Positions 26,992 through 36,321 are shown, counted from the stretch's first letter. The stretch is DNA of 64,000 bases from Fluviispira multicolorata (GCF_009208585.1 NZ_WFLN01000007.1:310001-374000); one strand, 5' to 3'. The notes: generated by a model not told the origin, from the sequence alone. Translations and numbers: made by a program.

Positions 26992-27344
26992 TTCTCCCCC
27001 TTTTCTTACAAAATAAACTTATATCGACAGAATCATTCTTAAATTTAATAGTATTTTTTGATAATATTAGGGTGTCTTCTCGGGTTTCATCCCTAAATGA
27101 GAGAACACTCAATATAAATCGTTGGCAGCTAGAATGTTTTAATTTATTATACTGAATGAGTGATAAATAAAAAAAAATGCTAGTATACAAAATGTTCTTA
27201 TAATATAAATCACTTATTGTGATTACTTAACTTTTTTTATTGTGTTTAACTAATCCATTGCCTTTCCTTTTCTTGCTAAAAAGTATCAACTTGAAATGGG
27301 GGTCATGATTAATTATAAATATTTTATATGTTGGAGATGATTAT
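26992..27344. other. 353-base intergenic region between divergent genes
   Basis: It must hold the promoters of the kinase-like lipoprotein (minus) and the alpha/beta hydrolase (plus). An imperfect inverted repeat (GTGTCTTCTC near 27070, GAGAGAACAC near 27100) is visible. No RNA gene or convincing open frame was found; a 70-codon minus-strand frame here lacks any recognisable feature. Confidence 0.4.
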
Positions 27345-28181
27345 ATGCATTTATTTGAAAACTATTTTATTGATGTGAATGGATATAATACGCGATATTG
27401 GTCAGTTGGAAGTTCTCCATCTATTATTTTATTACTTCATGGTTTTGCATTGTCAGTTGAGTTTTGGAGTGAAAATATTCTAGAGCTGTCTAAAGATCAT
27501 AAAGTGATAGCTGTTGATTTATTGGGATTTGGTCAAACTGATAAGCCGAAATCTAAACCAAAATTAGAAAATCACCCTTTATTTATTCATGAATTTCTTA
27601 AAAAATTAAATATAAAAAAAGTAAAAATAATTGGTCACTCAATGGGTGGTCTTATTTCATTAAAATTTTCACAAATGTTTCCTGAAATGGTTGAACATTT
27701 AGTTTTAATTGGAAGTCCAGGATTTAGAACGGATATTCCTATACATTTATCAATATTCTCACTTCCTTTTTTAGGTGAAATTATGGTTAAGCCGAATAAA
27801 AAAGGTTTGGAGAATGCATTAAATCGAAATACATTTAATAAAAATGTTATTAAAAAAGAACAAATTGAGTTATTATATAATTATTCACTTAATCCGCAAA
27901 TGAATAAGGTTTTGCTTTGGGTAAACAGAAGTGCTGTAAATATTTTTGGCATTAAAAAACATATTGTAAAAACTATAAAAAAAGAAATACATAAACTAAA
28001 AATGCCTGTTATGATAATTTGGGGTAAAGAAGACTCTATTATTTATGTCAGTCATGCCCATGCAGGAAAAGAACTCATTCAGCACTCTCGTCTCGTTATT
28101 TTTGAAAATTGTGGACATATGCCGCAAATTGAGTATCCCGAAAAGTTTAATGAAATAGTTCTTGATTTCTTTTCTCAATAG
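27345..28181 (+). CDS. Alpha/beta hydrolase
   Basis: A 278-aa alpha/beta fold hydrolase. The oxyanion start LLLHGFALSVEFW, the strand-turn DLLGFGQTDKP, the nucleophile elbow IGHSMGG (Ser99), the acid in IIWGKEDSI (about D229) and the base in FENCGHMPQIE (about H258) make a complete catalytic triad. Likely reactions are ester, lactone or haloalkane-type hydrolysis. There is no signal peptide, so it is cytoplasmic. The ATG follows TTGGAG at good spacing. It is followed by a branched-chain amino acid transporter, but 150 bases away and probably a separate transcript. The substrate is unknown. Confidence 0.85.
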   Translation: MHLFENYFIDVNGYNTRYWSVGSSPSIILLLHGFALSVEFWSENILELSKDHKVIAVDLLGFGQTDKPKSKPKLENHPLFIHEFLKKLNIKKVKIIGHSMGGLISLKFSQMFPEMVEHLVLIGSPGFRTDIPIHLSIFSLPFLGEIMVKPNKKGLENALNRNTFNKNVIKKEQIELLYNYSLNPQMNKVLLWVNRSAVNIFGIKKHIVKTIKKEIHKLKMPVMIIWGKEDSIIYVSHAHAGKELIQHSRLVIFENCGHMPQIEYPEKFNEIVLDFFSQ

Positions 28182-28331
28182 AATTTTTTTTTGACTTTAA
28201 GTTTTTGAAATATTAGAGATGTTTATCTCTCCCAAAGAGTTGGATTGATATTATAAGTTGACAAGTAAGGTATAAAAGGATTTTATGACCTCTTGTTTTG
28301 GCTAGTCATCCAGTTCTTTGGGGATTTTATC

Positions 28332-29486
28332 ATGTCGGCTCAAGTTAATTCGGTTGCAAAATTTAAAATATTTATAGCGGGTTTTGCAGCATTTGCAATG
28401 TTTTTTGGATCTGGAAATCTTGTCTTTCCTTTAATGTTAGGAAGTCAAAGTCCATCAAATTGGCTTTATTCTTCAATTGGGCTTGCAATTACTGGAGTCT
28501 TTGTCCCTTTTTTAGGTCTTGTTGCAATGACATGCTTAAAAGGTTCTCAAGATGCCTTTTTTCGCTGGCTTGGCAAAGTAGGGGGGTGGATTATTCCATT
28601 TCTTATACTTATGTTGATAGGCCCTTTTGGAGTCATTCCTCGCTGTATTGCTGTTGGCTACGGCGCTTGGCAATCCTTTTCTGAACAGACTCCATTATGG
28701 ATATTTGCTCTCGTCTGTGTAAGCATAATTTGGCTTGCTACGTTTAGCAATGCAAAAATTGTTGATATTATTGGAAAATATTTTACACCATTTAAATTAG
28801 GCGCTTTGGCTCTTGTTATTGGAGGTTCTCTGTATTTTGCCTTGATTTCTAAACAGACGATCTCAAGCGACATAAACTCAGTAAGCCCCGCAACTTCATT
28901 TAAAGTTAGCTTTTTTGAAGGTTACCATACGATGGATTTAATGGCAGCGCTCTTTTTTGGGGTAAGTTTGGTCACATATTTTAAATCGAAAGATAATGAG
29001 TCAATTCCATTTAAACCCACTTTGGGTGCTATGGCTATTGGAATGTCTTTGCTATTTGTTGTTTATATGGCTCTTGTTTATTTAGGGGCTGCTTATTCGG
29101 GACAAATATCACACTTGCCCGCAACTCAAATGTTGCCCGAAATTGCTAGTATTGCTTTAGGGGAAACCTCAGATTATCTTATTTCATTTACATTGGTAGT
29201 GTCTTGTCTAACAACTGCAGTGGCCCTTACCTCTGTTTCTGTCGATTTTATATGTGAAAAAATTTCTTTCTTACGGACAAAACGTCAGCTTACTTTGATG
29301 TTTTGTATAGCAACAACATTTGTGATTGCTCTCACTGGCTTTACAGGGATAATGGCCTTTATGGCTCCCATTTTGATTTGGCTTTATCCTTTTATTATCT
29401 TTTTGGCTGTTTTAAATATCATAGTGCATTTTTATAAAAAAATTGCTGCTGCAAAGTTAAAAACGGATGCAAAGAAAGCCGCATAA
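28332..29486 (+). CDS. brnQ: Branched-chain amino acid transport protein, BrnQ/LIVCS family
   Basis: An inner-membrane carrier for Leu, Ile and Val driven by an ion gradient. About twelve hydrophobic segments are visible. The conserved N-terminus AGFAAFAMFFGSGNLVFPLM (unwound helix 1 with the substrate/ion site), IGPFGVIPRC and the C-terminal FIIFLAVLNIIVHF fit the LIVCS family. Length 384 aa is slightly shorter than the usual 430-440. The start is the ATG at 28332, with GGGGA seven bases upstream; a longer TTG-started reading from 28293 has no such site. A strong terminator follows at 29517. Confidence 0.88.
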   Translation: MSAQVNSVAKFKIFIAGFAAFAMFFGSGNLVFPLMLGSQSPSNWLYSSIGLAITGVFVPFLGLVAMTCLKGSQDAFFRWLGKVGGWIIPFLILMLIGPFGVIPRCIAVGYGAWQSFSEQTPLWIFALVCVSIIWLATFSNAKIVDIIGKYFTPFKLGALALVIGGSLYFALISKQTISSDINSVSPATSFKVSFFEGYHTMDLMAALFFGVSLVTYFKSKDNESIPFKPTLGAMAIGMSLLFVVYMALVYLGAAYSGQISHLPATQMLPEIASIALGETSDYLISFTLVVSCLTTAVALTSVSVDFICEKISFLRTKRQLTLMFCIATTFVIALTGFTGIMAFMAPILIWLYPFIIFLAVLNIIVHFYKKIAAAKLKTDAKKAA

Positions 29487-29516
29487 TTTAAATAGTTTTT
29501 AGAGCTTTTTGTTTTT

Positions 29517-29544
29517 AAGAGAGACCAGCCTTGGTCTCTCTTTT
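29517..29544 (+). terminator. Intrinsic terminator after brnQ
   Basis: AAGAGAGACC (29517-29526) pairs perfectly with GGTCTCTCTT (29533-29542) around a six-base loop, followed by a short T-run. It ends brnQ transcription. Confidence 0.85.
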
Positions 29545-30249
29545 AATTTCTTAAAGAATATCTACTTTGAAAATTTAAATTAAATTCAATGAAATACTAA
29601 ATTGTCTGGCAAGAATAAATAAACATAAATTTATATAATTAAAAAAAAATAAAAAAATAAATATTTTTTTGAGTTTTCTTTTGCAAATAATTAGGTACTA
29701 GAGCTCGTGATTATTTTGTAATATAGGGAGTTGTATATAGAAGAGACTTGATTGTATTTCTTATAATATTTTTTCACAAAAAAAATTAGTTATTCGGCCA
29801 AAATAAAAATAATTAAATTTAAAAAAAAATAAATTTTACTAATTTTAATTTTTTGGTATTCTATTTTTTATTGAATACTCAGGTTTTAGCGTGATTTTTG
29901 TTTTTTTATTGTAAAAAATATTAATAAAATATTTTTTAAATTAATTATTTATATGTCCAATTAAAATATGTATTTTATTGTTGTCAATATTTTAAAATTC
30001 TCTTTATTTTTATTTATTTGGGTTCTTGACATGTATTTATTTTTAATTTAAGTCTTTGCAAGAGCTTAAATACTATTTTTAGTTAAAAAATATTGATAAT
30101 TAAGGGTTTTTAATAATGCTTTAGAGATGTTTCTGAAGGGTTTTATTTTACTTATATTAATTATAAATTCTGAATTTGTATTTAGTGCTTTAATCTGAAT
30201 TTTTGCTTTTAATTAGAGAAATTTTTCTCATTCAATTTGGAGATTAGAT
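29545..30249. other. 705-base very AT-rich intergenic region
   Basis: Almost all A and T with many T-runs and no coding frame. A TTGACA box at 30026-30031 with a weak -10 (TAAGTC, 17-base spacing) could drive the first secreted paralogue, giving a leader of about 195 bases. Nothing else was recognised. Confidence 0.45.
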
Positions 30250-30645
30250 ATGATTAAGAAATATATATTTGCAGTAAGTTTAGTTAGTACAACTTTTTGC
30301 TTTGCAGAGAGTTTACCACAAGGTTCGTATGAAACTGAGCTTATGTCAAGCCAACATGGTCAGCCAAAAATTGTTGTAAAAGAAAATAATAATGTTGAAG
30401 TTTATCTTGACAATAGATGCCGATTTAACCAATTTGGTGAAATTGCGCTCTGTACCAGAAATCTTATAATTCCAGAATTAACAAAAGCAAGTCATGTATA
30501 TAGTTCTGCAGATGGGGTTAAAAAGATTTATAAACTAGGACATACTCACTATTCAGTTGTTACAAATAAAGATCAACCAAATAGATTTTTAGTCCAGGAC
30601 AATGAAGGCAATATAGTTTATTCATTACCATTAACTAAAAATTAA
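30250..30645 (+). CDS. Small secreted protein, member of a tandem pair (paralogue 1)
   Basis: Not recognised. A 131-aa protein with a clear cleavable signal peptide (KKYIFAVSLVSTTFCFAES). The mature part has two Cys residues in C-R-F-N-x-F-G-x-x-x-x-C-T spacing, likely a disulfide, and conserved blocks GQPKIVVKENNNVEVYLD, SSADGVKKIYKL and IVYSLPL. The pattern suggests a small beta-rich periplasmic or extracellular domain. Roughly half of aligned residues match the next gene by eye. GGAG precedes the ATG. It sits behind a long AT-rich leader. Confidence 0.8.
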   Translation: MIKKYIFAVSLVSTTFCFAESLPQGSYETELMSSQHGQPKIVVKENNNVEVYLDNRCRFNQFGEIALCTRNLIIPELTKASHVYSSADGVKKIYKLGHTHYSVVTNKDQPNRFLVQDNEGNIVYSLPLTKN

Positions 30646-30952
30646 TTATATAAATGAATAGTTTTTGTAGTATTTAAGATCAAATGAATTTTAATTTGTA
30701 AAAAAATTTATTCTTGACAATATTTAAAAATTCGTTTAATAAATTGTTTCAGTGTGAAGTATTGTTTATTGTTGTTTATGTCTTATTAATTAAATTGATT
30801 TTTTCTTAGTATACACTCGTATTTTGGAAAATAAATTTATTATTAATCTAATGTTTACAATGACTGGGGTAAGCGGTACTTCATGCTTTTTTTACAAATT
30901 TTAAACGATTTTTATATTTTGAAAACAAACTTTCAATTTAATAGGAATTCAA
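30646..30952. other. 307-base AT-rich gap between the two secreted paralogues
   Basis: Contains a good promoter candidate for the second paralogue (30714-30742, listed separately). No open frame or stable hairpin was seen. A leader of about 210 bases would precede the gene, similar in length to that of paralogue 1. Confidence 0.4.
30714..30742 (+). promoter_or_regulatory. Sigma-70-type promoter candidate for the second secreted paralogue
   Basis: TTGACA (30714-30719), a 17-base spacer and TAATAA (30737-30742). The gene starts 210 bases downstream, so the mRNA would have a long untranslated leader. Confidence 0.5.
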
Positions 30953-31357
30953 ATGTTTAAAAAATTTGTTGTAAGTACGTGTCTTATTGTATCTGGGGTG
31001 AGTTTTGCCCAAAATTTACCAAATGGTATTTGGGAAACAGAATATATGTCTGCAAGAGATGGACAACCAAAAGTTGTTATTCATGAAAATAATAAAGTAG
31101 ATCTCTATATAGACAAGCGTTGCATTTTCAACATTTTTGGTGCGCCAGGAGTATGCACTTTAAACTTGTTGATTCCAAAATCAACAACTGCAGAGGTTGT
31201 GCATAGCTCAGCTGATGGTATTAAAAAAGTTTATAAACTGAAAGACACCAAATTTGCATTAGTGACCGTTAATGGTGTGCCAAAACGCTTTTTAGCTGAA
31301 GAAGCAGATCATGTTATTTACTCTTTACCAGTGAATAAAACAATTCTTCATCCATAA
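30953..31357 (+). CDS. Small secreted protein, member of a tandem pair (paralogue 2)
   Basis: Not recognised. It is a 134-aa paralogue of the gene at 30250, with its own signal peptide (KKFVVSTCLIVSGVSFAQN) and the same Cys spacing (C-I-F-N-x-F-G-x-x-x-x-C-T). Conserved blocks are GQPKVVIHENNKVDLYID, SSADGIKKVYKL and VIYSLPV. Each copy has its own AT-rich upstream region and long leader, so they may be expressed under different conditions. A hairpin terminator follows directly. Function is unknown; a role outside the cell or in the periplasm is expected. Confidence 0.8.
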   Translation: MFKKFVVSTCLIVSGVSFAQNLPNGIWETEYMSARDGQPKVVIHENNKVDLYIDKRCIFNIFGAPGVCTLNLLIPKSTTAEVVHSSADGIKKVYKLKDTKFALVTVNGVPKRFLAEEADHVIYSLPVNKTILHP

Positions 31358-31359
31358 TA

Positions 31360-31393
31360 AAATCACCTCAAAATAAATTATTTGAGGTGATTT
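31360..31393. terminator. Bidirectional terminator between the secreted paralogue and the ComM-like gene
   Basis: AAATCACCTCAAA (31360-31372) pairs perfectly with TTTGAGGTGATTT (31381-31393), loop of eight bases. A short T-run follows on the minus strand, so it can serve both convergent genes. Confidence 0.7.
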
Positions 31394-31416
31394 AAAGTAT
31401 GATAAAATATTTTAAA

Positions 31417-32964
31417 TTAATAAATATTATCGGCAAACATTTTATTTAGAATGCGATAGCTTAAAACAGAATTGAGAAAATGAATTGAATCTTTTTCTTT
31501 GGGAAATAATTCTTGAAAGCAAAAAATGAGTTCATTTATTTTGATTTGTCCTCTGTTTGATAAATTTTGGCACTCTGGTTTTCGCTGTAAAAAAGATTCA
31601 TTTAGAGTGTTGAGTTGAAAAAATTCTGGATGAACATTAATATTGTTTTGCAACTCAATAAATTTTTTGCTGAAAGCTTCAATCTCTCCATTTTTTATAA
31701 TTTTTAATAGTCTTTGAGAAAAAATATCTAAATTTTTTTCTTCGCACGTGTTATCTGCCCATAATTGAATAGAAAAGCGGTCGAGTAACGGGCCGCTTAT
31801 TTTTTGCAAATATTTTCTGCTATTCGTAGGATTGCATCGACAAGGCTTCTTGCGGGAAAAGAGATAACCGCAAGCACAGGGATTGGTCGTTGCACAGAGT
31901 TGAAATTTTGCTGGGTAAATAATATGTCCCCCTGCTCGTGCGAGGCACACTTGTCCAGAGTCGAGCGGCTCTCTAAGGGATTCAAGGCTTGAGCGTGAAA
32001 ATTCAGCCAACTCATCTAAAAACAGGATTCCGTGATGAGCCAGTGATGCTTCTCCTGGTTTGAGCATACTGCCTCCGACAAGTGCTGCCGAGCTTGCTGA
32101 GTGGTGAGGTGCACGAAAAGGTCTTTCTTCTTCATTTTGGGGAGATGCGTGAATCAGTCTGACATCAATCTTTTCTTTTTCACTGAGTGGAGGGAAAAAA
32201 TTTGTAATTTTTTGCAGAGAGAAACTTTTTCCAACTCCCGGTTCTCCGGCAATTAATATGTTAAATTTACCAAGTGCAGCAATAATAATTGCAACACATA
32301 TTTTTGGATTTTTTACCAAAAGTAAAATTGTATTTGTAATGGTCTTCGTTGAAATTTCATCTGTTATTTGAGCATTTGATTTTATGGTTTCTTTATATAA
32401 ATTTTTTTTATTTTGTAAAATAATGGAATTGTTTTTTTTACGTGTGAGAAGCCATTTTTTTAGGGAAGAATAATATTCAATATTTTCTATTAAATTTAAG
32501 TCTATGTTTGTTTTAGACTGTGGCAGACAAAAAATAGTTTCCTTTTTAATTGAATGAAAAGCTGCATGATAGACGAGTGGGTTTTCAATTTTTTTTATTT
32601 CACCTGTTAGAGATATTTCTCCAGCAAGATATTCTTTTAAGGGTTTGAATAATTTTATTCCTTTATTGTTTTCTTGAAAAAGAGCATAAATAATAGAGGC
32701 GGCAACAGGAAAATCAAGTTGTGACAAAGGTGTTCGAGATAATTTAATGCGATCGCTTGGAGTGATATTAACAACAACTCTCCTTGCTGGTATGAGAATG
32801 CCTACGCTTTCTAATGCAGAGCGAATGCGTTCACGCATATCTCGAGTGATTTCAGAATTGAGGCCGAGAATATTTAAACCTGAAAATCCATTGCCAATTA
32901 CGGTTTCTATTTCGATGGTGAAAACTTCAACACCAACAAGTATGCAAGAAAATGTTTTAGCCAA
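31417..32964 (-). CDS. comM: YifB/ComM family Mg-chelatase-like AAA+ ATPase
   Basis: ComM is a hexameric helicase that promotes branch migration during natural transformation. The N-terminal ChlI-like domain starts with the family signature (VEVFTIEIETVIGNG, GLNILGL, RVVVNITPSD). The AAA+ part shows Walker A IAGEPGVGKS near residue 241, Walker B ILFLDELAEF, the RAPHHSAS segment and LLDRFSIQLW. The C-terminal domain has NLSNRGQIKINELI in place of the usual R-A-x-x-R-x-L motif. Length 515 aa is normal. Many bacteria have this gene without known competence, so natural transformation is possible but not shown; no other competence gene is in the window. Confidence 0.9.
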   Translation of the reverse strand: MAKTFSCILVGVEVFTIEIETVIGNGFSGLNILGLNSEITRDMRERIRSALESVGILIPARRVVVNITPSDRIKLSRTPLSQLDFPVAASIIYALFQENNKGIKLFKPLKEYLAGEISLTGEIKKIENPLVYHAAFHSIKKETIFCLPQSKTNIDLNLIENIEYYSSLKKWLLTRKKNNSIILQNKKNLYKETIKSNAQITDEISTKTITNTILLLVKNPKICVAIIIAALGKFNILIAGEPGVGKSFSLQKITNFFPPLSEKEKIDVRLIHASPQNEEERPFRAPHHSASSAALVGGSMLKPGEASLAHHGILFLDELAEFSRSSLESLREPLDSGQVCLARAGGHIIYPAKFQLCATTNPCACGYLFSRKKPCRCNPTNSRKYLQKISGPLLDRFSIQLWADNTCEEKNLDIFSQRLLKIIKNGEIEAFSKKFIELQNNINVHPEFFQLNTLNESFLQRKPECQNLSNRGQIKINELIFCFQELFPKEKDSIHFLNSVLSYRILNKMFADNIY

Positions 32965-33258
32965 TGAGAACCTCTATAAATAATTTATTAGTTTTAGTAA
33001 TTTGAAAAAAATCAATTTACATAAGGAAGATGACCTATGTAAAAAACAAATTCTCTCTCCGCACATTTTTTGAACAGAGATGAGGCAAAAATGGTTGATT
33101 CATATTTTATGTAAGATTTAACACAATTAGAAATTTGATTAAAGATAATGTAAGCGAGAAGGAAAATCTTAATTATCTTGAAAAAAATGAACCATCATTT
33201 CATAGGAAACAATTTGCAGTTTTAGATCTAAATAGTTTCCAACTCTTACGCTGCTACA
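32965..33258. other. 294-base gap upstream of comM
   Basis: Holds the comM promoter on the minus strand and lies downstream of the M4/M36-like peptidase. No terminator hairpin or RNA gene could be recognised. Confidence 0.35.
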
Positions 33259-35574
33259 CTAAGATCCAAGATTGTTATACTTAACTGGCTTCATCCTTAA
33301 ATAAAAACGTTTTTTCGCCTGTGGCTTGCTGTTTACATCTTGGCCATCGTTAAGTATCTGCACCGAAGCATAATCCACACAACTTCCATCATCACGGTTA
33401 ATTTCATCACACTGCGCTGTCACGACGAGAGGAATCTTAGCGGTATCTGCCTCAGATTTCAGAGTGTAAATAAAGGGAGAATGCTCTTTATCCTTCCAGT
33501 GAATTGCGCCCTGAATCGGACCGCCGACTAAACTAACCCGTACTTGGACAGGGAATTTAAATTTGTAGACTGCGGAATTCTTAAGCTGAACGGTGAGATT
33601 GAAGGGTTTTGTTTCGCCAGCTTTGAGCGTAACTGGAATAGGCCTAGAACGAGAACCGAGCTGGCCCGCACTCACGTCATTTCCATCCGCTTTGAAAACA
33701 AATTCAGCGTGGGAAGAGCCATCCATACTGAAATTACGTTTTGACAACGCAGCAAGAATAAGCGACCTAAAGTCGCCACTTTTGCGAACATTGCCATTGC
33801 CTAGCTCGTCGGCAAACAGCATATGTTCAAACCACTCTTTTTCTCCAAGTGCTGGGTGGTTTCTACTGAGGCGCATTGCATCTAAAGTCAAGTCGGTCAT
33901 CATTTGCAGTCCGTTATAGATCCCGAATTTCTTTTCTGCGGAGGTCAAGATATCAAACATGGTGCCGCCAAACGCTTCGCCGTCGTCATGCACTTCGTTG
34001 GTCAAGAAAAATCCTGTTTGGTTAATAATACGCATATCTGATAAACTAGGGAATGAACTTGCGCCCGTCACATCATGCAACACCATTTGAGCAACAAAAT
34101 CCGCCATACCTTCACTGAGTCCACCCGTGCCAGCCAAATTAATAAAATCTCCCATCAAACGATCCATGACACCGTGGCCAAGTTCGTGCCAAATCGTGGT
34201 ATTATCACGAGCCATGTTGCTTTGATTTGGTGAATAAGTCGTAAAATTAATTGTGTCGTCTGTGTAATAGGCGTTGTTCTTCATGGAAATATCGGGGTCA
34301 TATAAGAACGCATGGAACGGTCTAGTAGATAACTCTGGATCATTAAACCCACTTTTATGAAGTGTCTCGAACAATTGATCCACAGCCCAGTAAACTTGAA
34401 TGCTGTCGAAACCGTTGTTCAGGTACTCGAGAGCGTTATGATCGACGAGACGAACTGCGTCGACGCGCTCAATTTCTTTGCGTGATACAAACGGCTTGCC
34501 GTGGTAAGTTCCTGTCGGAATCATCTCATCGTCACGATAATCAAAACGGAACTGCCCTGAAAATTGTGGTTTGAAGGCTAACTTCCCGGCGTATTGCTTA
34601 ATAGCTTCAGGATGAACGTTGATTGAAGTGAATTTCCCTTCGAGTACAAAACCAGAAGCAAAATTATTATCAACCAATGGTAAAGCATTGTGAATTGCAT
34701 TACCTTGCCGCTTAACATATGTGGGGGCCCAAAAACCATCTTTGCGACCGGCAGCGGTTAATCCTTTAAATGGATCGAGCATGGTATAAAAGTATTTCTT
34801 GCTACGTAGAGGTGTGTAAGGATCAGCATCAGCTTTGTGGATTTTGCTAACGAGGTTCCGCAAATAACCGGGAACACGCGGCATCAGTTCATTGGTTTTC
34901 TCAACTTCTTCATAAATTGGGTAAATGTGCACAGGAATAGTCATCGACTTGATGTTACTGTCAGCGTTTGGAAACTCTTCATAAAGATGATCAACAACTT
35001 TCATTCCAATCGGATCGATTTTAATAAGGTGCGTTCCGCGCTTTCCTTTGACTTTGACAATGCGGAGAACTTTATCTTTCTCAATCACATCTTTCCACTG
35101 TACTTTTCGAATCTGTTTATCATCTGGATGGTTAAGAACTTCGTTTCGCACTAAATCCATTGTTATGTCTGATGAAAGATGTGCTTGAACGGTCTCTAGA
35201 TTAATGGAGCGACTTTGTTTTGCTAACTCGGAAGAAGTCATATCGCTCACTTGCGCTTCGACTTGGAAAAGTTGTCCTTGGCTATTAGTCCAAATACGCA
35301 ATGTGTTTCCCTCCACCGGTAAACCATTTTGCAATTGTGTGAGCATGAGATAATTGTACTTAGCGAGTTTACGACTCTCCATCATCGAGAAGTCGGACAC
35401 CGAAAGTGCAAAGCCGGTTTTCTGATTGATCACATCAATGATGTGAACGAAGTCACTATTGTTATCTTCTTTATACGTCCAACGTACACTTTTTGGATCG
35501 CTTGCAAATGCAACCAAACTGGATACCAAGCTAAAGTAAGTTGTGGAGAATGCCAAAATCAGTTTAATTTTCAT
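33259..35574 (-). CDS. Exported M4/M36-like zinc metallopeptidase, atypical base composition
   Basis: A 771-aa exported protein: N-terminal signal peptide (LILAFSTTYFSLVSSLVAFAS), a propeptide of about 200 residues resembling an FTP/PepSY inhibitor-chaperone region, then a gluzincin core with HELGHGV near residue 463 and third ligand Glu in GGLSEGMADF near residue 489, the order and spacing of M4/M36 (thermolysin/fungalysin) enzymes. The C-terminal ~170 residues are beta-rich with a Cys pair, as in secreted proteases. AGGGGGT precedes the ATG. The sequence is clearly richer in G and C than its neighbours (29 of 60 bases at 34381-34440 against 12 of 60 at 32401-32460). This suggests recent horizontal gain. 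A role in degrading prey or host protein is inferred. Confidence 0.85.
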   Translation of the reverse strand: MKIKLILAFSTTYFSLVSSLVAFASDPKSVRWTYKEDNNSDFVHIIDVINQKTGFALSVSDFSMMESRKLAKYNYLMLTQLQNGLPVEGNTLRIWTNSQGQLFQVEAQVSDMTSSELAKQSRSINLETVQAHLSSDITMDLVRNEVLNHPDDKQIRKVQWKDVIEKDKVLRIVKVKGKRGTHLIKIDPIGMKVVDHLYEEFPNADSNIKSMTIPVHIYPIYEEVEKTNELMPRVPGYLRNLVSKIHKADADPYTPLRSKKYFYTMLDPFKGLTAAGRKDGFWAPTYVKRQGNAIHNALPLVDNNFASGFVLEGKFTSINVHPEAIKQYAGKLAFKPQFSGQFRFDYRDDEMIPTGTYHGKPFVSRKEIERVDAVRLVDHNALEYLNNGFDSIQVYWAVDQLFETLHKSGFNDPELSTRPFHAFLYDPDISMKNNAYYTDDTINFTTYSPNQSNMARDNTTIWHELGHGVMDRLMGDFINLAGTGGLSEGMADFVAQMVLHDVTGASSFPSLSDMRIINQTGFFLTNEVHDDGEAFGGTMFDILTSAEKKFGIYNGLQMMTDLTLDAMRLSRNHPALGEKEWFEHMLFADELGNGNVRKSGDFRSLILAALSKRNFSMDGSSHAEFVFKADGNDVSAGQLGSRSRPIPVTLKAGETKPFNLTVQLKNSAVYKFKFPVQVRVSLVGGPIQGAIHWKDKEHSPFIYTLKSEADTAKIPLVVTAQCDEINRDDGSCVDYASVQILNDGQDVNSKPQAKKRFYLRMKPVKYNNLGS

Positions 35575-36006
35575 TGGTATTTACCCCCTGAGGTTTAATA
35601 AAAAAGTTTATCGCGATAATAAATTTTTCTTATCACCTTCTCAATGGAAAAATTGCTTTTTTTATGCGCCAAGATGGCCATTTGAGTCCGCAATGGCATT
35701 CGGTTAATAATCAGACTTTCAGTTTCATAAAATTTGAGCCAAGGTTTTTTAAATATATTGAAAGCATACAGAGCCAGCGGGTATGGGTTAGTTTTAGAGT
35801 CAAGACTTTGGGAAACATATTAAAATCATTGAAGTGATAGTGGCAACATCTTAGGAAAGTGACAATGACAGGCGACGGTTGACTTCGCTGCTTATAAGAT
35901 GTATTTTAAATACATCTTATAAGTTTGTTCACATCCCCGCTGTGCAAATGGATAAGGTGTGAGTTGAAAAACATTGAAGGTATTAATAACATTAAAGGAA
36001 CAAAAT
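35575..36006. other. 432-base intergenic region upstream of divergent peptidase and cupin genes
   Basis: Holds promoters for both directions. Its main feature is a perfect 33-base palindrome at 35891-35923. The left part (35575-35890) has intermediate base composition and no open frame; it may mark the edge of the acquired peptidase segment. Confidence 0.4.
35891..35923. repeat. Perfect 16-bp inverted repeat with one-base centre
   Basis: CTTATAAGATGTATTT (35891-35906) is followed by one T and by AAATACATCTTATAAG (35908-35923), an exact reverse complement. It lies 84 bases before the cupin ATG and 317 bases before the peptidase start. It could be an operator for a dimeric regulator, or a mRNA hairpin in the cupin leader. 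Confidence 0.75.
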
Positions 36007-36321
36007 ATGACAATTACAAGAACTCTTTTAAGAAAAGATAAAAACATATTTGTTGTCAAACTTAATTTACAAGAAGGTGATTTTATTCCTGAGCATAATT
36101 CTAAAGCAGTGGTTACAGCAATTGTAGTGAGTGGTGAAGGCGAATTTAAGATTGAAGAAAAAACTGTAAAATTGACTTCCGGTGTTTATTTAGAAATGAT
36201 GCCTTTTGAAAATCACTCCATACGTGCAAGCAAGCCCCTTGAATTGGTTGTGCATCATATTCTTCTTGATGAAATTCATTCCCATAATGATGAAAAATTA
36301 TGCAGTATGCAAAATGCTTAG
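36007..36321 (+). CDS. Small cupin-domain protein
   Basis: A single cupin barrel of 104 aa. Motif 1 appears as GDFIPEHNSKAVVTAIVVSG and motif 2 as MPFENHSIRAS; only some of the usual metal His residues are present (His in PEHN and ENHS). Small cupins bind metals or small ligands, acting as sensors or enzymes. Start: the ATG at 36007 with AAAGGA seven bases upstream; an earlier TTG would add 11 residues. It stands alone between the palindrome and the cbb3 region. Function unknown. Confidence 0.75.
   Translation: MTITRTLLRKDKNIFVVKLNLQEGDFIPEHNSKAVVTAIVVSGEGEFKIEEKTVKLTSGVYLEMMPFENHSIRASKPLELVVHHILLDEIHSHNDEKLCSMQNA

Noticed and set aside
26978..27190. 70-codon minus-strand frame before the kinase-like lipoprotein
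   Set aside because: Polar, no ribosome site, overlaps the lipoprotein start, and no recognisable feature.
28285..28305. Six-residue leader peptide (MTSCFG) with AAAGGA before brnQ
   Set aside because: No Leu, Ile or Val codons and no attenuator hairpin follow; likely chance.
33340..35598. Several plus-strand frames opposite the metallopeptidase
   Set aside because: Higher GC makes long antisense frames common; none has a start site or domain.
33259..36006. Peptidase gene as cargo of a transposon or integron
   Set aside because: No transposase, no matching terminal repeats on both sides and no target duplication could be found; only composition suggests transfer.
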